From Oceanobacillus senegalensis (GTDB taxonomy: Bacteria; Bacillota; Bacilli; Bacillales; Amphibacillaceae), in assembly GCF_900176885.1 (NCBI RefSeq), contig NZ_LT839648.1:1922174-1986173 (forward strand): a DNA stretch of 64,000 nucleotides, given 5' to 3'. Below the pieces are notes generated by a model, which was not told where the DNA came from, ran no database searches, and saw only the letters and a program-made list of their open reading frames with translations. Below, piece after piece: positions 1 to 10,728 of the stretch. The position numbers and the translations under genes were made by a program. Each line of letters opens with the position of its first letter. Position 1 is the stretch's first letter.

Positions 1-6
1 AATAAA

Positions 7-29
7 GGTTCTAAGTCAAATGTTGGGGT
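7..29. repeat. ISL3 terminal inverted repeat, left
   Basis: Starts ggttctaagtcaaatg and ends in ttggggt. It pairs with 1359-1381 in inverted orientation with five mismatches. The GGxTCT start is typical of ISL3 ends. Confidence 0.8.
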
Positions 30-51
30 GGGGCTATTAGCTCCTACCCCT

Positions 52-1266
52 TTAACCTATTGAATTGGCTACGGATTTAAATTGATGGTGTAATAATACC
101 CTTAATCTCAATCGATCATATCTCTTGAATCCAAAGGCATTTCTCTTGATAACCTTTGTTTGATTATTCAATCCTTCAATAAACCCATTACTATACCCAA
201 AGGCAAAGCTGTTCAATATTTCAGGTTGCCAATTTTGTAGCGTCTGTATCGCTTTTTCAAATTCCTCTAAACCCGCATCTTTTACTTGCGTATAAAACTG
301 ATACAGCCCTTCTTTAACCTCTTTCATATTATCTTTTCCTATTTTCTTTGCTTCTTCAAACCAAGTTCGATAAGATTCTTTTAACCCATAAGCTGTTCTC
401 AAATCTTCTGATAACCCTAAATATCTTTCTAAGTACCAATGTTGTTTTGCGCTAAGGGCTTCATAATGCTTATAAAATACATGCTTCATTCGCTTGCACT
501 TTTTACGATCATAAGGGTGGAATTCTTTTTGAACTCGTCTTCGCACACGTTCGAGTGCCCAATAAATATAACGACAGAAATGAAATCGATCCGCTATAAT
601 AATAGGATTCCCCAATGCTTGTTGAACAGCTGATTTAAAGCTATGACTCATATCCATAATGACTATTTCTACTTTTTCTCCCTTTTCCTGTAGATACTTT
701 TTCACCGTTTTTACGGACCGATCAGGAAGAATATCCAAAGGCTCACCTGTCTCACCATTACCGATAATGGTTTGATATTTACCTTTATTTGTATCGCCCT
801 TATATTCATCGATCGCTATTACCCGTGGCAGAGCTTTAACCTCACGTAATTTACCAGCTGATACGTTATCAAAACGTCGCATAGCTGTATTGGATGACGT
901 ATGAAATTGGGCAGCAGTATCCTTGAAATTCTTCCCCTTTATCACTCGAAAACCTAACGCCTGATTCCATTCCACCGTATGTCGCTGATAACGATAGACA
1001 ATATTATTGTTTTCTACAAACCTCTTTCCACACTCACACCTATAACGACGCTTACGATAAAAAATATAGGTTCTACGTTCAAACAATTTTAAATGCTGAA
1101 TTTTTTGCACTCGATAATCATGAATACGCTCTGTTATCTCCCCACAAGAAGGGCATTTATGAGGTTTTTTTGGCAACTGAACATGAATATGAAAGGATCC
1201 CTCTATCTCCTCTGTTTTCGTTATTTTCATTTCTTCTAATCCAGGTAATTTCATGTTAAAATACAT
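52..1266 (-). CDS. ISL3 family transposase
   Basis: A 404-residue transposase of usual ISL3 length. The N-terminal part has a Cys4 zinc finger (CPSCG, then CECGKRF) followed by a helix-turn-helix region, and the core has DDE-type acidic residues in IAIDEYKG, VIMDMSHSF and FIEGLNNQTK. It moves the surrounding element by cut-and-paste or replicative transposition. An upstream in-frame TTG at 1287 exists, but ATG at 1266 lies about 10 bases behind an AGGAG ribosome site and is preferred; ATG 1254 is another option. The frame is intact, so the enzyme may be active. Confidence 0.9.
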   Translation of the reverse strand: MYFNMKLPGLEEMKITKTEEIEGSFHIHVQLPKKPHKCPSCGEITERIHDYRVQKIQHLKLFERRTYIFYRKRRYRCECGKRFVENNNIVYRYQRHTVEWNQALGFRVIKGKNFKDTAAQFHTSSNTAMRRFDNVSAGKLREVKALPRVIAIDEYKGDTNKGKYQTIIGNGETGEPLDILPDRSVKTVKKYLQEKGEKVEIVIMDMSHSFKSAVQQALGNPIIIADRFHFCRYIYWALERVRRRVQKEFHPYDRKKCKRMKHVFYKHYEALSAKQHWYLERYLGLSEDLRTAYGLKESYRTWFEEAKKIGKDNMKEVKEGLYQFYTQVKDAGLEEFEKAIQTLQNWQPEILNSFAFGYSNGFIEGLNNQTKVIKRNAFGFKRYDRLRLRVLLHHQFKSVANSIG

Positions 1267-1269
1267 ATA

Positions 1270-1332
1270 CACGCAACTCCTATCCACTTGTTTCTCGTCA
1301 ATTCAAGTTTAAAGGATATAGGAGCTTGCGTG
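1270..1332. repeat. Subterminal hairpin of the IS over the transposase ribosome site
   Basis: The arms at 1270-1285 and 1314-1332 are inverted copies with small bulges (both contain the core CTCCTAT/ATAGGAG). A transcript entering from outside the element would fold here and bury the AGGAG ribosome site of the transposase. Similar fold-back protection against read-through is known for other insertion sequences; its action here is inferred. Confidence 0.5.
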
Positions 1333-1358
1333 TTTTTTTATGCTTAAATTTTACTAAA

Positions 1359-1381
1359 ACCCCAACATATATTTTAGAGCC
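1359..1381. repeat. ISL3 terminal inverted repeat, right
   Basis: On the minus strand it reads ggctctaaaatatatgtt followed by ggggt, matching the left end at 18 of 23 positions. It lies on the 5' side of the transposase gene. Confidence 0.8.
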
Positions 1382-1387
1382 ATAATA

Positions 1388-1424
1388 AAGAAGATAACCC
1401 AGATGACTCTTGGGTTATCTTCTT
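1388..1424 (-). terminator. Rho-independent terminator of the pdh operon
   Basis: A perfect 14-bp stem (1388-1401 with 1411-1424) and 9-base loop lie 9 bases after the pdhD stop. The U-rich tail on the minus strand runs into the first bases of the IS target duplication, so the element landed exactly at the end of this terminator. Confidence 0.85.
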
Positions 1425-1432
1425 AATTTAAA

Positions 1433-2839
1433 TTACATTATATGAATTGGAGAACCTAACGCTACTTCTGCTGCCTCCATTGTAATTTCACCTAATGTTG
1501 GATGAGCATGAATAGTAAGTGCTAAGTCTTCTGCAGTCATACCAGCTTCAACAGCTAGTCCAATTTCAGAAATCATATCACTAGCGTTTGGTCCAGCGAT
1601 TTGACCTCCTAGAATTAATCCATCCTCTTTACGAGTAATAAGTTTTAAGAAACCGTCTGTATTATTTAAGGATAATGCACGGCCATTTGCCGCGAATGGG
1701 AACTTACCAACCTTCACGTCATAGCCTTCTTCTTTTGCTTGTGCTTCAGTAAGACCAACCATAGCCAATTCTGGCTCAACGAAAGCAACAGCAGGAATAC
1801 CAATATAATCAACTTCAGATTTTTCACCGCTAATTGCTTCTGCAGCAATCTTACCTTCATAAGAAGCTTTATGCGCTAATGGAGCACCTGGTACAATATC
1901 ACCAATAGCATAGATGTTCTTCACAGTTGTACGGGATTGTTTATCAACTTTAATAAGACCTTTTTCATCTAATTCGATACCCACTTGTTCCAAACCAATT
2001 TCACTTGTGTTTGGACGACGGCCTACAGTTACTAAGACATAATCCGCCTCAATTATTTCTTCTTTCCCTTTTACTTCATATGAAACTTTTACACCATCTT
2101 TTGTTTCTTCCACGCCTTTAGCCATTGCTTCTGTAATCACTGTAGCGCCTTTTTTCTTCAGACCTTTTTTAACTAATTGAGTCATCGATTTTTCAAATCC
2201 GCCTAAAATATCTTTTGCACCTTCTAGGAATGTAACCTCTGTACCAAAGTTAGCATAAGCAGTCCCTAGTTCTGTTCCAACATATCCAGCACCAATTACA
2301 ACTAGTTTTTTAGGAATTTCTTTCAAATTTAATGCTCCAGTCGAGTCTAGAACACGATCAGAGAATTTGAAAGTTGGAATTTCAATCGGTGTAGAACCTG
2401 TAGCGATAATACAGTTATTGAATTTATAGGTTTGAGAATTTTTCTCATCCATGATTTTTGCTGTATTGGCATCGACAAAGTATGCTTCACCTTTTACAAT
2501 GTCAACTTTATTTCCTTTAAGAAGTCCCTCAACACCTGATGTAAGCTTATTAACTACTGAACCTTTCCATGCCTGAACTTTATCAAAGTCCACAGACACT
2601 TCTTTGGTTGTAATGCCGATATCTTCACTTCCATGTGCACCCTCAACCATGTGTCCAGCTTGAATTAAAGCTTTTGAAGGAATACATCCAACGTTTAGAC
2701 ATACGCCTCCAAGCGCACCTTTATCGACGATTGTAACTTTTTGTCCCAATTGCGCAGCACGGATTGCAGCAACATAGCCACCAGGTCCTGCTCCAACAAC
2801 AAGAGTATCTACTTCTACTGGAAAATCTCCTACTACCAT
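1433..2839 (-). CDS. pdhD: Dihydrolipoyl dehydrogenase (E3) of pyruvate dehydrogenase
   Basis: The 468-residue FAD enzyme reoxidises dihydrolipoyl groups on E2 with NAD+. Visible are the N-terminal FAD-binding GAGPGGY, the redox-active disulfide GGVCLNVGC (Cys47, Cys52), a second dinucleotide fold with GAGYVGTE near residue 190, the FAD motif YAIGDI, and the C-terminal HAHPT catalytic motif. It is the last gene of pdhABCD, starting 3 bases after pdhC, and can also serve 2-oxoglutarate or branched-chain dehydrogenases. Length and motifs are normal for the family. Confidence 0.97.
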   Translation of the reverse strand: MVVGDFPVEVDTLVVGAGPGGYVAAIRAAQLGQKVTIVDKGALGGVCLNVGCIPSKALIQAGHMVEGAHGSEDIGITTKEVSVDFDKVQAWKGSVVNKLTSGVEGLLKGNKVDIVKGEAYFVDANTAKIMDEKNSQTYKFNNCIIATGSTPIEIPTFKFSDRVLDSTGALNLKEIPKKLVVIGAGYVGTELGTAYANFGTEVTFLEGAKDILGGFEKSMTQLVKKGLKKKGATVITEAMAKGVEETKDGVKVSYEVKGKEEIIEADYVLVTVGRRPNTSEIGLEQVGIELDEKGLIKVDKQSRTTVKNIYAIGDIVPGAPLAHKASYEGKIAAEAISGEKSEVDYIGIPAVAFVEPELAMVGLTEAQAKEEGYDVKVGKFPFAANGRALSLNNTDGFLKLITRKEDGLILGGQIAGPNASDMISEIGLAVEAGMTAEDLALTIHAHPTLGEITMEAAEVALGSPIHIM

Positions 2840-2842
2840 TAC

Positions 2843-4111
2843 TTACGCCTCCATCATAATTAATTGTGGATCATTTAATAATCGTTTGATTTGATTTAGA
2901 GCCATTTGAGCTGTTGCACCGTCAACAATGCGGTGATCAAAGCTTAATGAAACGGCAAGTACTGGAGCAATCGTTACTTCCCCATCTTTTACAACCGGTT
3001 TTTCAGCAATACGACCAATACCTAAGATTGCTGCTTCTGGATGGTTAATGACAGGGGTAAACCATTGTCCGCCAGCAGAGCCGATGTTAGAAATTGTGCA
3101 TGAAGCTCCTTTCATCTCATCAGGTGCTAGTTTACCATTTCTTGCTTTATCTGCCAATTCATTAATTTCCTGAGAAATTCCAAAAATAGATTTTCTATCC
3201 GCATTTTTAACAACAGGAACTAATAATCCTTTATCCGTGTCGGCAGCAATACCAATATTATAGTAATGTTTTTGTACAATCTCATCTGTTGCATCGTCAA
3301 TAGAACTATTTAGAATTGGATATTGTTTCAATGCAGAAACTAATGCTTTTACAACATAAGGTAAATAAGTCAATTTAATACCTTGATCTAAACCAACTTG
3401 TTTAAATTTCTTACGATGTGCTACTAATTCTGTTACATCTACTTCATCCATTAATGTAACGTGAGGAGCTGTTCGTTTCGAATTAACCATCGCATTAGCA
3501 ATTGCCTTACGAATACCAGACATTTTCTCTCTTGTTTCTGGGAATTCTTCTCCAGCAGGTACATAAGGTTTCTTCGGCTCTTCTTCTTTAATAGCATTTG
3601 CGGATTGTGCAGTATCTGCCGCTGAAGCCTGCCCACCATTCACGAAGGCATCAATATCTTCTTTAAGAATACGTCCATTTTTACCTGAGCCACTGACCTC
3701 AGTAATATTCACATTATTTTCACGAGCATATTTTCTAACGGATGGCATAGCAATAACTCGTTTACCATTATCCGCTGTATCAGCTGCAGTAGATTCTGTT
3801 TTTGCTTCTGATTTATCTGCAACTTCTTCTTTTGGATCCTCTTCTGTAGATTCCGTTTCTTCTGATTCATAACCTTCCGCATCAAATGTTATAAAAACAT
3901 CACCTACAGTCGCTACTTCCCCTTCTCCTACATGGATTTTTTTAACCGTGCCATCTACTGGTGAAGGTATCTCAACAACTGCTTTATCATTTTGCACTTC
4001 ACAAAGTACGTCGTCCTCTTTGACTTCGTCTCCTTCTTTATAGAACCATTTTACAATTTCGCCTTCTGCAATTCCTTCCCCGATATCTGGGAATTTAAAT
4101 TCGAATGCCAT
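2843..4111 (-). CDS. pdhC: Dihydrolipoamide acetyltransferase (E2) of pyruvate dehydrogenase
   Basis: This 422-residue core of the complex transfers acetyl groups from E1 to CoA. There is one lipoyl domain (residues 1-80, lipoylated Lys43 in QNDKAVVEI), an acidic and Ala-rich linker, a peripheral subunit-binding domain (about 118-155, [10 protein letters not shown]), a second linker, and the acetyltransferase domain (about 190-422) with catalytic DHRIVDG. A single lipoyl domain is usual for Gram-positive PDH. The gene lies between pdhB and pdhD in the operon. Confidence 0.97.
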   Translation of the reverse strand: MAFEFKFPDIGEGIAEGEIVKWFYKEGDEVKEDDVLCEVQNDKAVVEIPSPVDGTVKKIHVGEGEVATVGDVFITFDAEGYESEETESTEEDPKEEVADKSEAKTESTAADTADNGKRVIAMPSVRKYARENNVNITEVSGSGKNGRILKEDIDAFVNGGQASAADTAQSANAIKEEEPKKPYVPAGEEFPETREKMSGIRKAIANAMVNSKRTAPHVTLMDEVDVTELVAHRKKFKQVGLDQGIKLTYLPYVVKALVSALKQYPILNSSIDDATDEIVQKHYYNIGIAADTDKGLLVPVVKNADRKSIFGISQEINELADKARNGKLAPDEMKGASCTISNIGSAGGQWFTPVINHPEAAILGIGRIAEKPVVKDGEVTIAPVLAVSLSFDHRIVDGATAQMALNQIKRLLNDPQLIMMEA

Positions 4112-4130
4112 TATATTGTACCTCCTAATT

Positions 4131-5108
4131 TTAGAAATTCATTACTGTGTTTACTTTTTCTACGATGTCTTTATGATTTGGAAGCCAAACTTCTTCAGCA
4201 TCAGAAAATGCGTATACAGTATCAGGCGCTGTCACGCGCAGTACCGGTGCTTCTAGATGAAGAATAGCTCTTTCTTGAATTTCTGATACAACATTTGCAG
4301 CAATACCAGCTTGTTTCTGAGCCTCCTGTACGACAACTGCTCGATTTGTTTTCTTAACAGATTCAATGATTGTGTCTATATCAATCGGAGAAACTGTACG
4401 AAGGTCTATTACTTCAGCTGAGATACCATCTTTCTCCATTTCTTCTGCTGCTTTTAGACATGAATGAACCATTGCACCATAAGAAATTAATGTGACATCT
4501 GTTCCTTCTCGTTTTACATCAGCTTTTCCTATTTCAACTGTATATTCTTCCTCCGGTACTTCTTCACGGAATGAACGGTAAAGCTTCATATGTTCTAAGA
4601 ATATAACTGGATCATTATCGCGAATTGCTGAAATTAATAAACCTTTTGCTTCATATGGTGTTGAGGGAATTACCACTTTAAGTCCAGGTTGTTGTGCCAC
4701 AAGACCTTCTAGTGAATCGGCATGCAATTCTGGTGTATGAACGCCACCACCAAATGGTGAACGTACAGTAATTGGCATATGCCATCTTCCACCTGAACGA
4801 TAACGCATACGAGCCATTTGTCCACTAATGGAGTCCATTACTTCATATACGAAACCAAAGAATTGAATTTCAGGAACTGGACGAAAGCCTTGAGTTGCTA
4901 GACCAATTGATAAACCGCCAATACCAGACTCAGCTAACGGTGTATCAAATACTCGATCCTCACCGAATTCATCTTGTAATCCTTCTGTAGCACGGAATAC
5001 CCCACCATTTTTACCAACATCTTCACCAAAGACAAGGACATTTTCATCATTTTTTAATTCCGTGCGCATTGCATCCGTAATCGCTTGGATCATTGTCATT
5101 TGTGCCAT
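4131..5108 (-). CDS. pdhB: Pyruvate dehydrogenase E1 component, beta subunit
   Basis: A 325-residue transketolase-type subunit that forms the E1 alpha2beta2 tetramer with PdhA and binds the pyrimidine side of thiamine diphosphate. The start ALTDAM-like region, the FGEDVG motif near residue 28, the RSPFGGG segment and the C-terminal transketolase domain (about 200-320) are all present. It begins 4 bases after pdhA, so the two are probably co-translated. Full length (B. subtilis PdhB is also about 325). Confidence 0.97.
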   Translation of the reverse strand: MAQMTMIQAITDAMRTELKNDENVLVFGEDVGKNGGVFRATEGLQDEFGEDRVFDTPLAESGIGGLSIGLATQGFRPVPEIQFFGFVYEVMDSISGQMARMRYRSGGRWHMPITVRSPFGGGVHTPELHADSLEGLVAQQPGLKVVIPSTPYEAKGLLISAIRDNDPVIFLEHMKLYRSFREEVPEEEYTVEIGKADVKREGTDVTLISYGAMVHSCLKAAEEMEKDGISAEVIDLRTVSPIDIDTIIESVKKTNRAVVVQEAQKQAGIAANVVSEIQERAILHLEAPVLRVTAPDTVYAFSDAEEVWLPNHKDIVEKVNTVMNF

Positions 5109-5111
5109 GTT

Positions 5112-6200
<1,089 letters not shown>

Positions 6201-6389
6201 TCACCTCTTCCTTTCTTAGCTAAAATTTTATTTTCACTTATTAGCTTTTCCCAAAATCGGAAAAACTGTACTTATAATTTATAATTCTTGTACCCATTTT
6301 ATTGTAATTCAAACAAAGGAATCATAAATTATGTATCTCTGTTATATTAATTAACACAATTTTTATTGGTACAATCATTAACTAAAAAC

Positions 6390-6418
6390 AATATATACCA
6401 TTTTAAATTAAAGGTCAA
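6390..6418 (-). promoter_or_regulatory. Sigma-A promoter of pdhABCD
   Basis: TTGACC (6413-6418 on the minus strand), a 17-base spacer and TATATT (6390-6395). Transcription would start near 6383 and give a leader of about 190 bases, in which I see only a short ttttcc/ggaaaa hairpin near 6240-6270. Confidence 0.7.
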
Positions 6419-6514
6419 TGACTTTGTTTTATTTTATTTCCTTAGTTTAATTGGGTTTCTCTAATCATTACAATCTGTTGTAGTACTACCACCACCATGT
6501 ATAACACAGAATTA

Positions 6515-6528
6515 TAACAGCGTTTACA
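6515..6528. promoter_or_regulatory. Possible CcpA site (cre) upstream of pdhA
   Basis: taacagcgtttaca matches 12 of 14 positions of the cre consensus TGWAANCGNTNWCA. It lies about 100 bases upstream of the pdh -35 box, a position compatible with activation, but it may be chance. Confidence 0.3.
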
Positions 6529-6573
6529 TATATGTAACAGTAATCGGAAATTTATGAAACATAAAAAAATAAA

Positions 6574-6607
6574 AAAAGGTCAAATTACATAGGTAATTTG
6601 CCTTTTC
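6574..6607 (-). terminator. Terminator of ykyA
   Basis: A stem of about 14 bp with one mismatch (6574-6587 with 6593-6607), followed on the minus strand by a run of T residues. It lies just after the ykyA reading frame. Confidence 0.8.
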
Positions 6608-6630
6608 TCAAATTATTTCATTACTATTTA

Positions 6631-7310
6631 TTAATCTGAAGGAGGGTTTTCATCAAAAGTAACCTCTAACCCTGCGGCCTGATAAAACTCTTTTTTTAAT
6701 TCGTTATATTCTACCGTATATTGATTAAACTCTTTATTTGCATCTAGTACTTTTTGATAACTATCGTTTATTTTATTAATATGATCTGTTAATTCCTCCT
6801 GTTTTAAATCCTCTCTTTGTAACATTTCATATAATTTTTTTCCAATTGTAACGAAGTAACATAAGAATTGTTTAATTTTTCATACGTTGAATACCTATTA
6901 TTCATAACCCTATACATTTCTTCTACTTTACTGCGAACATTCTTATCTTCAATATTTGTTATAAGTTTTTCTATGTTTTGAAACTCCTCTTTAGATTTAA
7001 GAATACTTTCCTTTTCTAGAGCCATTAAATCGGATCGTTCGTCAATTATTTCGATAGCTTGTTCAGATAAATTTACTATTTTTTCAAATTCATCCATCCC
7101 TAAGTCAATAATTTGTTTATAAATTTCTTGTTCTTTTATTTCCAATTTAGTAATTTCACTTTGCTGTTCTTCAAAATCCTCTTCTAATTTTACTGCTTTT
7201 TCTAAATGCTTATGTATCTTTTCCTCGGTGGTTTCGCCGATACATGCACCTAAATAGGTACACATGCATAAAAATATAAACAATAAAAGTGCCCTTCTTC
7301 GAATATACAC
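6631..7310 (-). pseudogene. ykyA: YkyA-family lipoprotein, split by a frameshift
   Basis: A predicted cell-surface lipoprotein upstream of pdhA, as in B. subtilis. Residues 1-23 form a lipoprotein signal with lipobox LGAC; the rest is Glu/Lys-rich coiled coil. The first frame (GTG 7310, GGAGG site) stops at 6804 after LEKNYMKCYKERI, and a second frame (6631-6825) continues the family sequence from YEMLQREDL to the end. Adding one A to the seven-A tract near 6834-6840 joins them as LEKKLYEMLQRED without a gap. Either a recent one-base deletion, a phase-variable tract or a sequencing error. Molecular function is unknown. Confidence 0.8.
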
Positions 7311-7450
7311 GTACTTCCCTCCTCTAACCGTACACTATATAGTTAATATCTTTTACATTATCCCATTAATAATACTTTTCTTTCTTAGTATTAGTTTGTC
7401 CCAATAACAAATATATGATTTATTTTATGTAGTTATGTTAGAATAATTTA

Positions 7451-7479
7451 TTGATATGATATATGACGATAAATATTTT
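7451..7479 (+). promoter_or_regulatory. Probable sigma-A promoter of def
   Basis: TTGATA (7451-7456), 17-base spacer, TATTTT (7474-7479), 45 bases before the def start codon. It is the best-spaced pair in the divergent ykyA-def gap. Confidence 0.5.
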
Positions 7480-7523
7480 TATTGTTTTCCAATATTAATT
7501 TCTAAATTAAAGGAGTATATAAA

Positions 7524-8075
7524 ATGATTACAATGAAAGATATTGTACGTGAAGGCCATCCTTCTTTAAAGAAGGTAGCAGAAGAAGTTTCCCTTCCTAT
7601 AAGCGATGAGGAAAAACAGCTCTTAAAAAAAATGCTCACATTTTTAAAAAATAGCCAGGATGAGAAAATGGCTAAAAAATATGGTTTAAGAGCAGGTGTT
7701 GGCCTTGCTGCTCCACAGCTTGGAATTGAAAAACGTCTAATTGCTATTCATTTTGAAGATGTTGATGGGAAGCTATATAGCTATGGTTTGGTTAACCCAA
7801 AAATCATAAGTCATTCTATTGAGGGGGCCTATTTAGCTGGTGGAGAAGGCTGCTTATCTGTAGACCGTACTGTTGAGGGCTATGTACCACGCCATCGCAG
7901 AATTACGGTAAAAGCTACAGATATAGAAGGAAACTCTGTTAAATTACGTCTAAAAGGTTACCCTTCCATCGTTTTTCAACATGAAATAGATCATCTAAAT
8001 GGAGTTATGTTTTATGATCGTATCAACAAGGAATTTCCATTTAAAGTACCAGAAGATTCGGTTTCTATTGAATAG
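7524..8075 (+). CDS. def: Peptide deformylase
   Basis: A 183-residue Fe/Zn enzyme that removes the formyl group from nascent protein N-termini. All three family motifs are present: [10 protein letters not shown] (about 59-68), EGCLS (metal-binding Cys, about 110-114) and QHEIDHLNG (metal-binding histidines and catalytic Glu, about 152-160). Length and the insert after motif 1 fit the Gram-positive type 2 (DefB/YkrB) class. The AAGGAG site is well placed. It stands alone and is followed by a terminator. Neighbour order matches B. subtilis def next to ykyA. Confidence 0.96.
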   Translation: MITMKDIVREGHPSLKKVAEEVSLPISDEEKQLLKKMLTFLKNSQDEKMAKKYGLRAGVGLAAPQLGIEKRLIAIHFEDVDGKLYSYGLVNPKIISHSIEGAYLAGGEGCLSVDRTVEGYVPRHRRITVKATDIEGNSVKLRLKGYPSIVFQHEIDHLNGVMFYDRINKEFPFKVPEDSVSIE

Positions 8076-8086
8076 TTCCCAATTTC

Positions 8087-8110
8087 AAGTGTCCTATTAG
8101 GGCACTTTTT
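8087..8110 (+). terminator. Terminator of def
   Basis: Stem aagtgtcc/gggcactt (one G-U pair), five-base loop, then a T-rich tract, 12 bases after the def stop. Confidence 0.85.
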
Positions 8111-8273
8111 CTTTTTGCTTTGTATTCTTGTTGCATTATTCGTAGATAAATTATTTCACCTTTTCTACTACATATATAAAAATGCATAATTATTGTACCT
8201 TTGTAAAACCTAAGAATAGAAAAGAACTCTTAAGTATTAATAACTATTTTTTTCCATAAATAAGAGATTTTTA

Positions 8274-8302
8274 TTTCAATATTTCTAGAAACATACTATA
8301 CT
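8274..8302 (+). promoter_or_regulatory. Candidate promoter of the 32-codon ORF
   Basis: TTTCAA (8274-8279), 17-base spacer, TATACT (8297-8302). The -35 is weak, the -10 good. It would serve the small ORF at 8378 and possibly the downstream rpoY-rnjA pair. Confidence 0.4.
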
Positions 8303-8377
8303 ATAGAATAAGAGGGATTGGAACGGTAGAAGTTTTTAGCGCTTTTCTTGAATCTTTGAAAGGAGATGTGCGTCATT

Positions 8378-8476
8378 ATGCTTAAACGCCTAAAAGAAAA
8401 GCTAAAGAAACGTTGGAAAGAATTTTTAGGAAAAGAAGGACGTGTACCTACTACTTTTGAGAAGGACTACCATTAA
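8378..8476 (+). CDS. Small basic protein, 32 residues, unknown
   Basis: The frame begins MLKRLKEKLKKRWKEFL and ends in FEKDYH. It is Lys/Arg-rich and could form one amphipathic helix in the first 17 residues. An AAAGGAG site lies 12 bases before the ATG, rather far, and a plausible promoter lies 75 bases upstream. No named family recognised. It precedes rpoY-rnjA with 164 bases between. The regular codon pattern and promoter argue for a real gene, but a frame of this size can arise by chance. Confidence 0.45.
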   Translation: MLKRLKEKLKKRWKEFLGKEGRVPTTFEKDYH

Positions 8477-8640
8477 AACTGACCAATCATAAATGCTATA
8501 TTTACGCCCATTATACATGGAGAAGCATTTCAGCATTGTAACAGCAGGTTAACCTATAGTCATGGAATTACAGAACGGAAAATTATAATACACATCTTTA
8601 AATGTTAATTAGAAATGAATGAAGTAAGGAGAGAATAAAA

Positions 8641-8856
8641 ATGATTTTTAAAATTTTATACCAAGAAATACCAGATGAGATTCCTGTACGCGAGCGGACA
8701 AAATGTTTGTACGTAGAAGCAGAAACCGTACGCGAAGTACGTCAAGTTTTAATTGATAAAGGCTATAACATAAATATCGAATACATCCAGCAGTTAGACT
8801 CAGCACACTTAGATTACGAAAAACAATCCGAAAAATTTAAAGTGGAGAACGCCTAG
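8641..8856 (+). CDS. rpoY: RNA polymerase epsilon subunit (YkzG, DUF1447)
   Basis: A 71-residue small RNA polymerase subunit found in Firmicutes. The start MIFKILYQ and the segment VPVRERT-like [14 protein letters not shown] are hallmarks of the family. It is coupled to rnjA (3 bases between stop and start), the conserved arrangement in Bacillus. AAGGAGAG lies seven bases upstream of ATG. It is dispensable in B. subtilis and structurally similar to the phage Gp2 inhibitor. Confidence 0.95.
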   Translation: MIFKILYQEIPDEIPVRERTKCLYVEAETVREVRQVLIDKGYNINIEYIQQLDSAHLDYEKQSEKFKVENA

Positions 8857-8859
8857 CCG

Positions 8860-10527
8860 ATGAAATTTGTAAAAAATGATCAAACTGCAGTATATGCACT
8901 AGGCGGATTAGGTGAAATCGGTAAAAATATGTATGCCGTCCAATTCCAGGATGAAATCATTATTATAGATGCTGGAATTAAATTCCCAGAGGATGAACTC
9001 CTTGGAATTGACTATGTAATTCCTGATTACACCTACCTCGTTCAAAACCAAGATAAAATAAAAGGATTATTCATAACACATGGACATGAGGATCACATTG
9101 GTGGAATACCATATCTCCTACGTGAGATAAACGTACCTATTTATGCTGGGAAATTAGCAATTGGATTAATTCGAAATAAATTAGAAGAACATGGATTATT
9201 AAGAAATGCAAAATTAAATATTATTCAAGAAGATGATGTAATAAAATTCCGTAAAACGTCTGTAACATTTTTCCGGACTACTCACAGTATTCCAGATGCA
9301 TTTGGCATTGTTGTCAAAACACCTCCTGGAAATATTGTTCACACAGGTGATTTTAAATTTGATTTCACACCTGTTGGTGAACCTGCTAATTTAACGAAAA
9401 TGGCTGAAATCGGTAAGGAAGGTGTACTCTGCTTACTATCTGACAGTACAAATAGTGAGGTCCCAGGGTTTACAATGTCTGAAAGAGTTGTAGGTGACAG
9501 TATTAATGAAATCTTTAATCGTGTGGATGGAAGATTAATTTTCGCCACCTTCGCATCTAATATATACCGCCTACAACAAGTAGTTGAAACTGCCGTTAAG
9601 CATAATCGGAAAGTTGCAGTATTTGGTCGTAGTATGGAATCAGCAATCAATCTAGGTCAGGAATTGGGTTATATTCAAGTACCGAAAGAAACGTTTATTG
9701 AAGCAAACCAAATTAATCGCTTACCAGCAGATGAGGTAACCATCTTATGTACTGGTTCACAAGGAGAGTCAATGGCTGCTCTTTCCCGAATTGCAAATGG
9801 TACACATAGACAAATTCAATTAATACCTGGTGACACTGTTGTATTTTCCTCTTCTCCAATCCCTGGAAATACAGTAAGTGTTTCACGAACAATAAATAAA
9901 CTATATCGTGCCGGAGCAGATGTAATTCATGGTAAATTAAACAATATTCATACATCTGGACATGGTAGTCAAGAAGAACAAAAGCTTATGCTACGTTTGA
10001 TGAAGCCGAAATATTTCATGCCTATTCATGGTGAATACCGCATGTTAAAAGAACACATTAAACTAGCTACTGCCTGTGATGTTGAATTAGATAATTGTTT
10101 CACAATGGACAATGGCGATGTTCTGGCATTGGGCAAAGATAGTGCCTCTGTAGCAGGAAAAATTCCATCTGGCTCGATTTATGTTGATGGAAGTGGAATT
10201 GGTGACATCGGAAATATCGTGCTACGAGATAGAAGAATCCTATCTGAAGAAGGACTAGTAATTGTGGTTGTTAGCATAAATATGAAGGAATTCAAAGTTG
10301 CTGCAGGTCCAGATATTATCTCTCGAGGCTTCGTATATATGAGAGAATCTGAAGATCTTATAAATGATGCGCAAAAATTAGTTTCCAAACACTTGGAAAA
10401 GGTTATGGAGAGAAAAACCAGTCAATGGTCTGAAATTAAGAATGAAATTACGGATACCATTGCACCTTTCTTATATGAAAAAACAAAACGTAGACCAATG
10501 GTTCTACCGATTATCATGGAAGTATAA
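8860..10527 (+). CDS. rnjA: Ribonuclease J1
   Basis: A 555-residue 5'-to-3' exoribonuclease and endonuclease of the metallo-beta-lactamase/beta-CASP family, central to mRNA turnover and 16S maturation. The zinc motif HGHEDH is at residues 74-79; the beta-CASP domain occupies about 210-370 with the phosphate-binding SGHGSQEE near 370 and the HGEYR motif near 395; the last hundred residues are the C-terminal dimer domain. Full length. It follows rpoY by three bases and is closed by a strong terminator. Confidence 0.97.
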   Translation: MKFVKNDQTAVYALGGLGEIGKNMYAVQFQDEIIIIDAGIKFPEDELLGIDYVIPDYTYLVQNQDKIKGLFITHGHEDHIGGIPYLLREINVPIYAGKLAIGLIRNKLEEHGLLRNAKLNIIQEDDVIKFRKTSVTFFRTTHSIPDAFGIVVKTPPGNIVHTGDFKFDFTPVGEPANLTKMAEIGKEGVLCLLSDSTNSEVPGFTMSERVVGDSINEIFNRVDGRLIFATFASNIYRLQQVVETAVKHNRKVAVFGRSMESAINLGQELGYIQVPKETFIEANQINRLPADEVTILCTGSQGESMAALSRIANGTHRQIQLIPGDTVVFSSSPIPGNTVSVSRTINKLYRAGADVIHGKLNNIHTSGHGSQEEQKLMLRLMKPKYFMPIHGEYRMLKEHIKLATACDVELDNCFTMDNGDVLALGKDSASVAGKIPSGSIYVDGSGIGDIGNIVLRDRRILSEEGLVIVVVSINMKEFKVAAGPDIISRGFVYMRESEDLINDAQKLVSKHLEKVMERKTSQWSEIKNEITDTIAPFLYEKTKRRPMVLPIIMEV

Positions 10528-10529
10528 TT

Positions 10530-10563
10530 AAAAGGCATTGTAGATGAAACTACAATGCCTTTT
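10530..10563 (+). terminator. Terminator of rpoY-rnjA
   Basis: Perfect 14-bp stem (10530-10543 with 10550-10563), six-base loop, two bases after the rnjA stop. The tail after the stem has few further T residues beyond the TTTT in the stem. Confidence 0.85.
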
Positions 10564-10728
10564 AAATTGCTCTTTATTTGTTCATTCCACGTTGTTAGTA
10601 ATACGACACAACTTGAGTTCTGAGGTGTTGATTACCGTCCAGCCAGTTACGTGCTATTAGAACAATTATATTATATGTATGGGGATTCTATATTCTACTA
10701 CACAGGACATCAGCCTTATTTTGCTATA

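Larger units (their letters stand above)
7..1381 (-). mobile_element. ISL3-family insertion sequence, complete
   Basis: A 1.37-kb element bounded by imperfect 23-bp inverted repeats (7-29 and 1359-1381, 18 of 23 matching) and carrying one transposase. The six bases visible to its left (1-6, aataaa) equal the last six of the eight bases to its right (1382-1389, ataataaa), as expected for the 8-bp target duplication of ISL3 elements; the first two bases lie outside the window. It sits directly behind the pdhD terminator, so it interrupts no visible gene. An AT-rich 6-bp match could occur by chance. Confidence 0.85.

Noticed and set aside
439-633. Open frame on the plus strand inside the transposase gene
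   Set aside because: Antisense to conserved transposase codons, without a ribosome site.
3992-4267. Open frame across the pdhB-pdhC junction, plus strand
   Set aside because: Antisense to two well-conserved genes; composition is a by-product of their codons.
9339-9955. Antisense frames inside rnjA
   Set aside because: No ribosome sites and full overlap with the RNase J1 core.
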